From Lachnospiraceae bacterium JLR.KK008 (lineage in GTDB: Bacteria; Bacillota; Clostridia; Lachnospirales; Lachnospiraceae): DNA of 64,000 nucleotides. Location: NCBI GenBank assembly GCA_037015955.1, contig CP143548.1, forward strand, positions 3,124,749-3,188,748. Direction: 5' to 3'. Under the pieces are notes generated by a model. It saw nothing but the letters and a program-made list of their open reading frames with translations, had not been told where the DNA came from and did not search any database. Of this stretch, positions 38,419 to 48,015 are shown piece after piece (within the stretch, counting starts at the first letter, position 1; every line of letters starts with the position of its first letter). A program made the translations under genes and the position numbers.

Positions 38419-39912
38419 ATGGACTTCGTATGTAACATTCCTTTTTTTTCGATCTTGCTTTCTCTGTTTTCCGGAACGATCTGTTCAATACTTTCCGGAA
38501 AAGCCGCAAAATGGGTAAATACGGCGGTGATCGTGACAGTGGGCATCATGTCCGCCATATTGCTTGATTATGAACTCAGAACAGGTGAGAGCTTTGTCTA
38601 TATGATGGGACATTTTCCTGCGCCGTGGGGAAACGAGATACGAGCAGGTGTTCTGGAAGCCGCGATGGCTTTATTTTTCTGTATCATCATGCTCCTTTGT
38701 ATGTGGGGAGGCAAGAAGAAACTCGATGAAGAGGTGGAGGCGAGCAAGCATAATCTGTATTACATATTGGTAAATCTGCTTCTCAGTTCTTTGCTGGCAC
38801 TGATTTATACGAACGACCTGTTTACCGCCTATGTATTTGTGGAGATCAATACGATCGCAGCCTGTGGTCTGATTATGATCCGTCAGATCGGGCGTGTTCT
38901 GGAGGCTGCCGTCCGTTATATGATTATGAGTCTGGTCGGCTCCGGTATGCTGCTGATCGGACTTTGTATGCTTTATGATCTTACGGGGCATCTGCTGATG
39001 TCCAATATCCGTCAATCAGTCGATCAGATCATTGCGGATGGCACATACACAATTCCTCTTGTCGTTACGATTGCATTGATGGTGACCGGCCTGGCGATTA
39101 AGAGCGCATTATTTCCTTTTCATGCCTGGCTTCCGGACGCCTATGGATATTCTACGATCTCTTCGGCTGCAATCCTCTCAAGCCTTGTGTCAAAAGGATA
39201 TATCTTTTTGCTGATTAAGATTATATATCGGGTAATCGGTGTGGAAGTATTTCGTGATTTTCATGTGATCAATGTATTGTTTGTGTTTGGTTTGATGGCG
39301 ATGATCGTCGGTTCTCTCAGTGCGATCAAAGAGAACGATATTCGCCGGATGATTGCCTTTTCTTCTGTGGCGCAGATCGGTTATATTTATATGGGTATCG
39401 GACTGGGCACGGAAGCCGGTATGGTTGCAAGTGTTTATCATATTATCGCACATGCAACCGGTAAGGCGCTGCTTTTTATCTCTGCGATCGGTCTGACAGA
39501 TGTGTCCGGTTTCAGCCGGAATTTCTTTGATCTGACAGGGGCAGGATACCGCAATAAGGCAGCAGGTATAGGGTTTACCGTCGGTTCTCTGTCGATGGTA
39601 GGTATTCCCGTTTTTGCAGGCTTTGTCAGTAAGCTCCTGTTTGCGCAGGCAGCAGTCGATAATATAGGAAAAATGATGCCGACCATGATTGCACTGGGAA
39701 TCAGTACGATACTGAATGCCATCTATTTTATGAAAACAGTGATCCGCATCTATGCTCCGAATCCGAAGTGCCCCTTTCAAGGGATTGAGACGAAAAATGA
39801 GAAAATATATGCACTGACAATCGTTCTCTTTGTGGTCGTCACGGTCATGCTCGGTATGTTATCGCAGCCTGTAGTAGATGCAGTCCGCACAGGGCTGGAA
39901 ATGTTTGGGTAA
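38419..39912 (+). CDS. mnhD: Mrp-type antiporter subunit D-like (first of three)
   Basis: A 497-aa protein of the NuoL/M/N proton-conducting family with about 14 membrane helices. The channel motif IKSALFPFHAWLPDAYGYST (about 221-240) and the downstream SKGYIFLLIK carry the conserved lysines expected for proton movement. Homologous to MrpD and to complex I antiporter-like subunits. It is 12 nt from the next similar gene. Sequence differs clearly from the two following copies, so these are old paralogues. Confidence 0.92.
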   Translation: MDFVCNIPFFSILLSLFSGTICSILSGKAAKWVNTAVIVTVGIMSAILLDYELRTGESFVYMMGHFPAPWGNEIRAGVLEAAMALFFCIIMLLCMWGGKKKLDEEVEASKHNLYYILVNLLLSSLLALIYTNDLFTAYVFVEINTIAACGLIMIRQIGRVLEAAVRYMIMSLVGSGMLLIGLCMLYDLTGHLLMSNIRQSVDQIIADGTYTIPLVVTIALMVTGLAIKSALFPFHAWLPDAYGYSTISSAAILSSLVSKGYIFLLIKIIYRVIGVEVFRDFHVINVLFVFGLMAMIVGSLSAIKENDIRRMIAFSSVAQIGYIYMGIGLGTEAGMVASVYHIIAHATGKALLFISAIGLTDVSGFSRNFFDLTGAGYRNKAAGIGFTVGSLSMVGIPVFAGFVSKLLFAQAAVDNIGKMMPTMIALGISTILNAIYFMKTVIRIYAPNPKCPFQGIETKNEKIYALTIVLFVVVTVMLGMLSQPVVDAVRTGLEMFG

Positions 39913-39924
39913 GGAGGGAAAAAC

Positions 39925-41405
39925 ATGAACGAGTCAGTTACATTGATATTTCCTGTATTTTTTCCGATTATAATTGGAACTGTCCTGTTTTTCCTGCCTT
40001 CTGATAAAAACAGGAAATTACTGCTTGGTTTGACAGGAATTACGTTGATTTTAACAACAGTTTCGGTTTTTACAATTCTATGTTCCGAGATTGATACATA
40101 CACGTTGTTTTATCTGACGAAGACATTGCCAGTCTATTTTAAACTGGATGGAATGGGGCGCGTTTTCGTAGTGGCAGTCTCGATTGTCTGGCTGTGTGCC
40201 GGTTTCTTTTCCTTCACGTATATGAAACATGAAAAGGAAGAGAAACGGTATTTTGGTTTTTATCTGATTGTTTATGGAATTTTGGTGGCACTGAACTTTG
40301 CCGGTAATATTGTAACTTTTTATATGTTTTATGAGCTGATGACGCTGCTATCCATGCCGCTTGTGTTACATTCAAAGTCAAAAGAAGCTGTGATGGCCGG
40401 CCTGAAATATTTATTTTATTCTTTCTGTGGTGCGTATATGGTACTCTTTGGTATTTATTTTCTGTATCGTTTTTCCAATACGCTTACATTTACGGCAGGT
40501 GGAGTATTAAATCAGGAATTAATAGTTGGCAGAGAACCATTTTTATTATTTGTGGCATTTTTGATGATTCTTGGGTTTGGTGTAAAGGCAGGTATGTTTC
40601 CGATGCACGGATGGCTTCCAACCGCACATCCGGTCGCGCCGGCGCCGGCTTCCGCCGTTTTGTCAGGGATTATTGTAAAAGGCGGCGTACTGGGCATTGT
40701 CCGTACGATCTATTTCTTGTTTGGAACTGCATTTTTGAGCGGAACATGGGTACAGACCGCTTGTCTGTGTCTGACTCTCTTTACAGTATTTATGGGTTCC
40801 ATGTTGGCATACCGGGAAAAGCTGTTAAAAAAACGCCTGGCATATTCCACGGTCAGTCAGGTTTCTTATATATTATTCGGACTGGCCTTGATGCAGAAGA
40901 ATGCTTTGACCGGTTCCATGCTCCATGTTCTCTGTCACGCATTTATTAAATCAGGATTATTTTTATGTGTGGGTGCGATCATCTATCAGACTGGTAAGAC
41001 GCGAGTCGACGAGATAAATGGAATCGGCAAAAAGATGCCGTTGCTACTGTGGTGTTATACATTGTGCTCCCTTGGTCTGATCGGAATTGCACCAACCGGA
41101 GGATTTTTAAGTAAATGGTATCTGGCGACAGGTGCGCTTGGCAGCGCAATTCCGTTCTTTTCCTGGTTTGGGCCTGTTGTACTGCTGATCAGTGCATTGC
41201 TGACGGCAGGTTATCTGTTGCCTGTCACTATCGGGGATTTTTCCCGGGTAAGGATTATAATTATGAGAAACACGAAAAGAATGAACCGGAACTCAATATG
41301 TTAATTCCTGTTTTAATACTTACCATATTGTCTGTGATTGCAGGAATCGGTTCTTCCGCCGTCTTGTCATATATAGTGACAGCCACACAGGGAATGTTAG
41401 GATAG
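39925..41405 (+). CDS. Mrp-type antiporter subunit D-like (second), C-terminal frameshift at 41238-41242
   Basis: A second NuoL/M/N-family protein, about 493 aa if the shift is bridged. It starts at ATG 39925 after AAGGAGG. The channel motif is VKAGMFPMHGWLPTAHPVAP. The frame breaks in the run GATTTTTCCC: frame 0 continues with a non-homologous tail and stops at 41304, while the -1 frame gives FFPGKDYNYEKHEKNEPEL and a normal last helix ending MLG at 41405. The loss of one T, or a real -1 frameshift on the TTT codon, would explain it. The -1 slip keeps TTT-TTT pairing. Sequencing error in a homopolymer is also possible. Without the shift one C-terminal helix is lost. Confidence 0.82.
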
Positions 41406-41417
41406 GAGGGGATAGAT

Positions 41418-42893
41418 ATGAGACCAGTTATGATGTTTATTGTAGTATTACTTCCATTTCTGACAGGCATTGCTGTCCCTGTCCTTCCATTTAAAAACAG
41501 GAGACATATGGAAGTTCTGATCGAAGGGCTTGTGATCATCAATACTATATTAGTCTTTGGATTGCTGTCTCATCGACCGGAGGACAGTTTCGCGATCGTG
41601 AAATTTACCGGTGATCTGACGCTTTCTTTTAAGGTCGATGGTATGAGTATGGTATTTGGCGCTTTGGTGGCTACCTTATGGCCGTTGGCAACGTTGTATT
41701 CCTTTGAATATATGAAGCATGAGAAGAATGAGCGTGTGTTTTTCATGTTTTATACGATGACTTATGGAGTGACGCTTGGTATCGCCTTCGCGGAAGACAT
41801 GGTGACGATGTATTTCTTTTATGAACTGCTTACGCTTGTGACATTGCCGCTTGTTATGCACACATTGACCCGGGAAGCAATACTTGCCAGCCGCAAATAT
41901 TTGTACTATTCACTTGGCGGCGCGGCTTTTGGTTTTGTCGGATTGATCTTTATTATCGCATACAGTATGTCCCCTGATTTTGTAATGGGAGGAGCGCTGG
42001 ATCCTGCGCGGATCGGAGACAGAACAAATATCCTGCTTCTTGTCTATGTATTGGCATTTTTCGGGTTTGGTGTGAAAGCAGCCCTCTGTCCCTTTAACTC
42101 CTGGCTGCCGGACGCCGGCGTGGCGCCAACTCCCGTCACGGCTCTGCTTCATGCGGTGGCTGTCGTTAAGGCAGGTGCTTTTGCTATCATCCGCATGACA
42201 TATTACTGTTTTGGAACGGAATTTCTGCAGGGGACTTGGGCACAGGATGTTGTGATGACGGCGGCGATTGTGACAATCGTATATGGCTGCAGCAGAGCGG
42301 TGAAAGAGACTCATATTAAAAGAAGACTTGCCTATTCCACAATCAGTAATCTCTCTTATATTCTGTTTGGAGTGACAGTGATGACGCCTCTTGGTCTGGT
42401 CGGGGCGCTCACACATATGGTATTCCATGCGGTCATGAAAATATGTGCTTTTTTCTGTGCAGGTTCTGTGATGTATCAGACGGGCAGAAGTTATATTCAC
42501 CAGTTGGACGGATTCGGCCGTAAAATGCCGGTGGTGTTCGGGGCCTTTACCGTTTCTTCTCTGGCGATCATGGGAGTGCCGGGACTTTGCGGTTTTATCA
42601 GCAAATGGAATCTGGCCAATGCCGCGGTAGTCAGTGACAATCCTCTTGCCTTTGCAGGGGTGGGAGCTCTACTGATCTCGGCACTGCTCACCGCGATCTA
42701 TATGTTGACGATTGTGATCCGGGTATTTTTCCCATCCGGGGAATTTGACTATGAGACGATCAAAGAGGTGAAAGATCCAAACTGGTATATGGTATTTCCT
42801 CTATGTCTCTTTGTTGTGGCGATGGTTGTTTTTGGTTTGTATTCCGCACCGGTTGTAGAATTTTTCATGAAGGTTGCGGAAGGCGTCTATTAG
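41418..42893 (+). CDS. Mrp-type antiporter subunit D-like (third)
   Basis: A 491-aa NuoL/M/N-family membrane protein with about 14 helices. It has VKAALCPFNSWLPDAGVAPT and ALLHAVAVVKAG, keeping the conserved channel Lys, Asp and His. GGAGGGG precedes the ATG. Together with its neighbours it may form an additional ion channel in the complex. It lies 12 nt after the frameshifted copy and 10 nt before the large subunit. Confidence 0.92.
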   Translation: MRPVMMFIVVLLPFLTGIAVPVLPFKNRRHMEVLIEGLVIINTILVFGLLSHRPEDSFAIVKFTGDLTLSFKVDGMSMVFGALVATLWPLATLYSFEYMKHEKNERVFFMFYTMTYGVTLGIAFAEDMVTMYFFYELLTLVTLPLVMHTLTREAILASRKYLYYSLGGAAFGFVGLIFIIAYSMSPDFVMGGALDPARIGDRTNILLLVYVLAFFGFGVKAALCPFNSWLPDAGVAPTPVTALLHAVAVVKAGAFAIIRMTYYCFGTEFLQGTWAQDVVMTAAIVTIVYGCSRAVKETHIKRRLAYSTISNLSYILFGVTVMTPLGLVGALTHMVFHAVMKICAFFCAGSVMYQTGRSYIHQLDGFGRKMPVVFGAFTVSSLAIMGVPGLCGFISKWNLANAAVVSDNPLAFAGVGALLISALLTAIYMLTIVIRVFFPSGEFDYETIKEVKDPNWYMVFPLCLFVVAMVVFGLYSAPVVEFFMKVAEGVY

Positions 42894-42903
42894 AGGGGGA
42901 TGA

Positions 42904-45039
42904 GTGGATATGGAAGGAAATCTGATTTTACTATTCTGTGTGATGCTGCCCTTCCTGGGGGCGCTTCTCTCATATGCGGTTGGCAGAGTGAATAAGAAAG
43001 CAAGAGATTACTGTGCGGACGGGATTACGATTGCGGAATTTCTTCTTTTTCTTGGCTTGTTTTTGAATTTTGCACAGATGGGGCAGCAGGAGTTTGTATG
43101 GAAAGAGGTCTGTGGACTGGGTTTGTCGTTTTCTCTGGACGGTTTCCGGGTTACTTATGGTCTGATTGCCGCTTTCATGTGGATGATGACGACTGTCTTT
43201 TCCAGAGAGTATCTGACACATTATCGTAACAGAAACCGCTATGACATGTTTGTTTTATTTACGCTCGGGGCGACGATCGGTGTCTTTTTATCGGCGGATC
43301 TATATACAACCTTTCTCTTTTTTGAGATTATGTCGTTTACATCCTATGTCTGGGTGGCGCATGATGAAACGAAAGAAGCGATGCGTGCGGCGGGTACTTA
43401 CCTGGCGATCGCTGTGATCGGCGGTATGGTGATGCTGATGGGACTGTTCATGTTATATCATACATTGGGGACGCTGCGGATTGAAAAGCTGTGGGTGGCA
43501 ACGATCGCGTGTTCCAATCCGGGAATGCTCTGGCCCGCGGGACTTTGTCTTCTCTTTGGGTTTGGAGCAAAGGCAGGGGCTTTTCCTCTGCATATCTGGC
43601 TTCCAAAAGCACATCCTGTGGCGCCTGCACCTGCGTCTGCTCTCTTGTCCGGTATTCTCACCAAAGCCGGTATTTTTGGAATTTTAGTCGTAAGCTGCCG
43701 GATATTCTGGCACAATGGCGCATGGGGGACTCTGATCTTATCTCTCGGTGTGATTACAATGTTCCTTGGAGCGGTATTGGCTCTGTATTCTGTCAATATC
43801 AAGCGTACACTTGCCTGTTCTTCTCTGTCCCAGATCGGATTTATTATGGTGGGAGTTGGTATGGCAGGTTTGCTTGGGGAGGAGAACGGACTGGCAGTGA
43901 GGGGAAGTCTGCTCCATATGGTAAACCATTCTCTGATCAAGTTGGTTTTGTTTATGGCGGCAGGTGTGATCTATATGAATCTGCATAAGCTGGACTTGAA
44001 TGAGATTCGGGGATTTGGGCGTAATAAACCATTGTTTCATATGATTTTTCTCGCGGGATCGCTTGGTATCGGCGGGGTACCGCTTTTTAACGGCTATGTG
44101 AGCAAGACTTTGCTGCATGAGAGCATTGTGGAATACAGGGAATTGCTTGGAGAAGGTCTGGTGTCTCCTTTGCTTTACAGCGCAGGCGGTATGAGTATCA
44201 TTGAATGGATCTTCCTGATCAGCGGTGGTCTCACAGTAGCTTATATGACGAAATTATATGTCTGTGTGTTCGTGGAAAAAAATGCGGACCCGGGAAAACA
44301 GACACTGTATGACGGCTTAAAAGGGAAGTATATGAATGCTGCCAGTGCAGCGGCTCTCACCATCAGTGCGCTGGTGATCGTAGTGCTCGGTATCGTTCCC
44401 GGACTGACGATGGACAGACTGGCAGATTTGGGACAGGGTTTTTTGCTTTTTGAAGAGAAGGTGCATCCGGTAACGTATTTCTCCATTGTCAATCTGAAAG
44501 GCGCTTGTATTTCTCTGCTTATTGGTGCAGTAATCTATGGACTGATTGTCAGAAACTATATGATGAAGCGCAGTGAGAATGGATTGAGAGTATATAAAAA
44601 CAGATTTTCGGAGAGTCTGGATCTGGAAAATCTTATATACAGGCCATTGATTTTACGGATTCTGCCTTTTGTGGGCGCTGTCTTTTGCAGAATCGGGGAT
44701 TCCATACCCGATGCGGTTATCGTTATGCTGAGAAAAACGATCTATAAAGACAGTCCGCTTCCCTATGAGCTGCCGGAAGGAACGGAAGTGACCCATTTGA
44801 TCGGTTCTGCTCTGGATCATATTGTCTATTGGATTAAACATCTTCTTTCCATACACAGAGAAGAAAAGCCTGGATACAAAAAGCGGTTTGAACATAAACT
44901 GGCAATGCTTCATGAGACGATGAGAGAATATAACACAGTTGTCACGCGCAGTATGTCATTTGGATTATTTTTATTCTGTGTCGGTTTTTTAAGTATGATG
45001 GTTTATTTGCTGTTGTATTATTTTTCAGAGATTTTCTGA
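42904..45039 (+). CDS. Large Mrp A-like / NuoL-type antiporter subunit
   Basis: A 711-aa protein of the NuoL/MrpA type. The core has AKAGAFPLHIWLPKAHPVAP and SGILTKAGIFGIL with conserved channel lysines. After about 480 residues of antiporter-like core there is an extra C-terminal region with two or three further helices and a charged cytoplasmic segment. Unlike standard MrpA, the MbhD/MbhE parts are separate genes upstream. The start is GTG 42904 or ATG 42910; the GAGGGGG sequence fits either. It is last in the operon and ends at a strong terminator. Confidence 0.9.
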   Translation: MDMEGNLILLFCVMLPFLGALLSYAVGRVNKKARDYCADGITIAEFLLFLGLFLNFAQMGQQEFVWKEVCGLGLSFSLDGFRVTYGLIAAFMWMMTTVFSREYLTHYRNRNRYDMFVLFTLGATIGVFLSADLYTTFLFFEIMSFTSYVWVAHDETKEAMRAAGTYLAIAVIGGMVMLMGLFMLYHTLGTLRIEKLWVATIACSNPGMLWPAGLCLLFGFGAKAGAFPLHIWLPKAHPVAPAPASALLSGILTKAGIFGILVVSCRIFWHNGAWGTLILSLGVITMFLGAVLALYSVNIKRTLACSSLSQIGFIMVGVGMAGLLGEENGLAVRGSLLHMVNHSLIKLVLFMAAGVIYMNLHKLDLNEIRGFGRNKPLFHMIFLAGSLGIGGVPLFNGYVSKTLLHESIVEYRELLGEGLVSPLLYSAGGMSIIEWIFLISGGLTVAYMTKLYVCVFVEKNADPGKQTLYDGLKGKYMNAASAAALTISALVIVVLGIVPGLTMDRLADLGQGFLLFEEKVHPVTYFSIVNLKGACISLLIGAVIYGLIVRNYMMKRSENGLRVYKNRFSESLDLENLIYRPLILRILPFVGAVFCRIGDSIPDAVIVMLRKTIYKDSPLPYELPEGTEVTHLIGSALDHIVYWIKHLLSIHREEKPGYKKRFEHKLAMLHETMREYNTVVTRSMSFGLFLFCVGFLSMMVYLLLYYFSEIF

Positions 45040-45041
45040 AT

Positions 45042-45090
45042 AAAAAATCGGGTGTGAGAATACGGTCAGTATTCATAACACCCGATTTTT
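45042..45090. terminator. Bidirectional terminator after the antiporter operon
   Basis: AAAAATCGGGTGT (43-nt span begins at 45043) pairs with ACACCCGATTTTT ending at 45090. A-run and T-run flank it, so it can serve both the antiporter operon and the convergent LacI-family gene. Confidence 0.88.
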
Positions 45091-45153
45091 AATTACGTAT
45101 GTTTTTGACAAATAAAAACAATTTATGACAAAAATAGATAAATTAAATCAGAA

Positions 45154-46173
45154 TTATATATTTTCTGCAATGCGAATATCGACTGCCACATAATTGCGTT
45201 CTGTCTCCGGCAGTTCTCCGGCAGCCAGATAGTTAAAGAGAATATCCAGAGATTTTGATCCCTGAACAAAAGGTTGCTGGCATATCGTAGCAGAGATGAT
45301 ACCGGACTTCACGAAACTGCGGGTCGTATCTACCTTGTCGTGAGAGATAATAGTCAAAGAATGCTGACGGTTTTCGGCAATGACTGCCTTACAGCCGCCA
45401 TCCACCCCTCCGGCGGCAAAGTAGAGAGCGTTAATTTCAGGGTGTTTCCGCAGCAGCTTTTGTGTCACGAGAAAGCTCTCTGTCTCATCGTCCTGATTTT
45501 GTACTTCGGCGGTGATATGGATATGGGGATATTTTTTGCGGACACAGCTCTGGAATCCGGCTGCTCTGTCCGTATGACATAAGATCCGCTCATCTCCTAA
45601 AATAACACCCGTGTGGATTTCTCCTTTTGTCATCAGTCCCATCAGCCCGCCGGCTGTTTCGCCTGACAGGAAGTAATTGCTTCCAACGTAAGCGATACGT
45701 CTGGAATGATCGATGTCTGTGTTCACGGTGACAACCGGGATACCGTTTTCATAGAGTTCATTGATCTTTTTTACGATAGCAGAGGAATTATAAGGAGCGA
45801 GTACAATTCCGTGTACCTGTTGCGTGAGAAGTTCTTCAATTGCCTTTAACTGTTCTTCTGCGTTGTAAGAGATCTGCTTTACAACGATCGTGCAGTTATA
45901 GCTGGCAAGTTTTTGCTGTTGATAGCAGACGCCTTTCATCACTTCTTCAAAAAAAGGATTGCTGCTACCGTAAAGGATGACTCCCAGTTTCAGGCGCTTT
46001 TTCTGGGCAGCCAGAGTAAGTCCTGCCTTGTTCGGTTTATAATCGAGTTCTTTTATAATTTGCAGTATTTTTTCTGCAGTTTTTGCGTTGACACTGCCTC
46101 TGTGATTAAGGACCCGGTCTACGGTACCTCTGGAGACACCGGCAATTTCTGCAATTTCTTTTATCGTAGCCAT
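45154..46173 (-). CDS. LacI-family transcriptional regulator of sugar metabolism
   Basis: A 339-aa repressor. The N-terminal helix-turn-helix reads IKEIAEIAGVSRGTVDRVLN, with hinge region NKAGLTLAAQ. The effector domain is of the ribose/autoinducer type: LGVILYGSSNPFFEEVMKG and AGGLMGLMTKGEIHTGVI. It diverges from the sugar operon at 46.5 kb and most likely controls it through the GTGCAC-containing palindrome at 46425-46438. The effector sugar cannot be told from sequence. Confidence 0.92.
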   Translation of the reverse strand: MATIKEIAEIAGVSRGTVDRVLNHRGSVNAKTAEKILQIIKELDYKPNKAGLTLAAQKKRLKLGVILYGSSNPFFEEVMKGVCYQQQKLASYNCTIVVKQISYNAEEQLKAIEELLTQQVHGIVLAPYNSSAIVKKINELYENGIPVVTVNTDIDHSRRIAYVGSNYFLSGETAGGLMGLMTKGEIHTGVILGDERILCHTDRAAGFQSCVRKKYPHIHITAEVQNQDDETESFLVTQKLLRKHPEINALYFAAGGVDGGCKAVIAENRQHSLTIISHDKVDTTRSFVKSGIISATICQQPFVQGSKSLDILFNYLAAGELPETERNYVAVDIRIAENI

Positions 46174-46212
46174 ATGATACCTCTTGACATAAGGTTCTGT
46201 TTATTATTTACC

Positions 46213-46241
46213 AAAGTAGCATGACCAGGGGGTTCTGTCAA
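46213..46241 (-). promoter_or_regulatory. Promoter of the LacI-family gene
   Basis: On the minus strand TTGACA (46236-46241), 17 nt, TACTTT (46213-46218). Confidence 0.65.
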
Positions 46242-46320
46242 CTGCCGGGTCTATCGTTCTGACATTTCCCATACGATAGATAAGAGCAGTTATTTCGTGA
46301 ATTTTACCAAACAGGACTTT

Positions 46321-46359
46321 GAAAAGTGCAGAAAATAACAGCAGATTCGTGCACTTTTC
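46321..46359. repeat. 10-bp inverted repeat upstream of the sugar operon
   Basis: GAAAAGTGCA (46321-46330) and TGCACTTTTC (46350-46359) are perfect inverted copies with a 19-nt spacer. The right arm contains GTGCAC, also present twice in the palindrome near the xylB promoter. It may be a distal operator or a cre-like site. Confidence 0.6.
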
Positions 46360-46387
46360 CGAAAAATATGGAAATAGGGAAAGTCTA

Positions 46388-46438
46388 TTGATTTTTCATA
46401 GTAATCCATGTATGATGAAGAAAACGTGCACGTGCACG
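46388..46438 (+). promoter_or_regulatory. xylB operon promoter with palindromic operator
   Basis: TTGATT (46388-46393), 17 nt, TATGAT (46411-46416), then the perfect 14-bp palindrome CGTGCACGTGCACG at 46425-46438. The palindrome covers the expected start of transcription, the usual site for a LacI-type repressor. The remainder of the 320-nt gap between the regulator and xylB holds the regulator promoter and the inverted repeat; no gene is seen. Confidence 0.75.
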
Positions 46439-46493
46439 CAAATAGAGAAAACATAGTAAAAAGCGTATATCGTTGAATTAAGGAGGGTATCAA

Positions 46494-47963
46494 ATGCTGT
46501 ATGTAGGTATTGATCTGGGGACATCGGCGGTCAAATTGCTGCTGATGGATGAAAAGGGCAATATTCAGAAGATTGTTTCCAAAGAATATCCATTATGTTT
46601 CCCACATCCGGGCTGGTCTGAACAGAATCCGGAAGATTGGTATGCGCAGACAATGTCAGGTATGAAGGAATTGCTTGCGCAGGCCGATAAAAGTCAGGTG
46701 GCAGGGATCAGTTTTGGCGGACAGATGCATGGACTTGTAATATTGGACGAGAATGACAAGGTGATCCGCCCGGCGATTCTCTGGAATGATGGCAGGACAT
46801 ATGAAGAATGCGATTACCTGAATCATGAAATCGGGAAAGAGACGCTTTCCAAATATACGGCGAATATTTCCTTTACCGGTTTTACGGCGCCCAAACTTTT
46901 GTGGGTGAAAAACAAAGAGCCCGAGAATTTTGCCAGGATCAAAAAGATTATGCTTCCCAAAGACTATATTGCATATAAACTGACCGGCGTACATTGCACA
47001 GACGTCTCGGATGCTTCCGGTATGCTGCTCTTTGATGTGAAAAACCGCTGCTGGTCAAAAGAAATGTGTGAGATCTGCGGCGTAAAGGAAGAACAGCTCG
47101 CGAAAATTTATGAGAGCTACGAGACAGTGGGCACGGTACTTGGAGAGATTGCAGAAGAACTTGGCATTGGCAAAGAGGTGAAAGTAGCCGCAGGTGCGGG
47201 TGACAATGCAGCGGCAGCCGTAGGTACCGGCACAGTCGGCGATGGGATGTGCAATATTTCTCTCGGCACAAGCGGAACCGTATTTATATCCTCCAAAAAC
47301 TTTGGTGTGGATAAGTTCAACGCGCTTCATTCGTTTGCACATGCGGACGGACACTACCATCTGATGGGCTGTATGCTCAGCGCTGCTTCTTGCAATAAGT
47401 GGTGGATGGATGAGATTATCGGCACGAAGGAATATGCACAGGAACAGGAAGCGGTCAATAAACTTGGAGAGAACAAAGTATTTTTCCTGCCCTATCTGAT
47501 GGGAGAGCGCTCTCCTCATAACAATCCGAATGCAAGAGGTACGTTTATTGGTATGACGATGGATACGTCAAGAGCCGATATGACGCAGGCTGTGCTTGAA
47601 GGTGTGGCATTTGCCCTTCGGGATTCTTTTGAAGTAGCGAGAGAACTGGGAATTCATATTGAGCGGACAAAGATCTGCGGCGGCGGCGCCAAAAGTCCTC
47701 TCTGGAAAAAGATCATTGCCAATGTTCTGAACATCAAAGTGGATGTACTTGAAAGCGAAGAAGGTCCTTCCATGGGCGGTGCGATGTTGGCGGCAGTAGC
47801 TTGTGGAGAATATGGCAGCGTGGAAGAAATCGCTGAGAAACTGGTGAAGGTTGTCGATACGATAGAGCCGACACCGGAACTTGCGGAGAAGTATGAAGCA
47901 AGGTATCAGCAGTTCAGAAAAATTTATCCGGCATGTAAAGAATTGTTTGATGTAATTGTTTAA
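46494..47963 (+). CDS. xylB: Xylulokinase (FGGY family)
   Basis: A 489-aa sugar kinase that phosphorylates a ketopentose, probably D-xylulose. It has the ATPase motif GIDLGTSAVKLLLMD at the N-terminus, FGGQMHGLV with substrate contacts, WNDGR, and the C-terminal AGAGDNAAAAVGTG with the catalytic Asp, then CGGGAKSPLW. Ribosome binding site AAGGAGGG. It is the first gene of the operon xylB-DUF4867-isomerase. Because the partner isomerase is of the fucose/arabinose type and not XylA, the true substrate might be another ketose such as ribulose. Confidence 0.93.
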   Translation: MLYVGIDLGTSAVKLLLMDEKGNIQKIVSKEYPLCFPHPGWSEQNPEDWYAQTMSGMKELLAQADKSQVAGISFGGQMHGLVILDENDKVIRPAILWNDGRTYEECDYLNHEIGKETLSKYTANISFTGFTAPKLLWVKNKEPENFARIKKIMLPKDYIAYKLTGVHCTDVSDASGMLLFDVKNRCWSKEMCEICGVKEEQLAKIYESYETVGTVLGEIAEELGIGKEVKVAAGAGDNAAAAVGTGTVGDGMCNISLGTSGTVFISSKNFGVDKFNALHSFAHADGHYHLMGCMLSAASCNKWWMDEIIGTKEYAQEQEAVNKLGENKVFFLPYLMGERSPHNNPNARGTFIGMTMDTSRADMTQAVLEGVAFALRDSFEVARELGIHIERTKICGGGAKSPLWKKIIANVLNIKVDVLESEEGPSMGGAMLAAVACGEYGSVEEIAEKLVKVVDTIEPTPELAEKYEARYQQFRKIYPACKELFDVIV

Positions 47964-48015
47964 TATTTTATTAAATTAAGATTAAATATTAAGAGGTGTG
48001 AGAAAGGAGCAGAAA

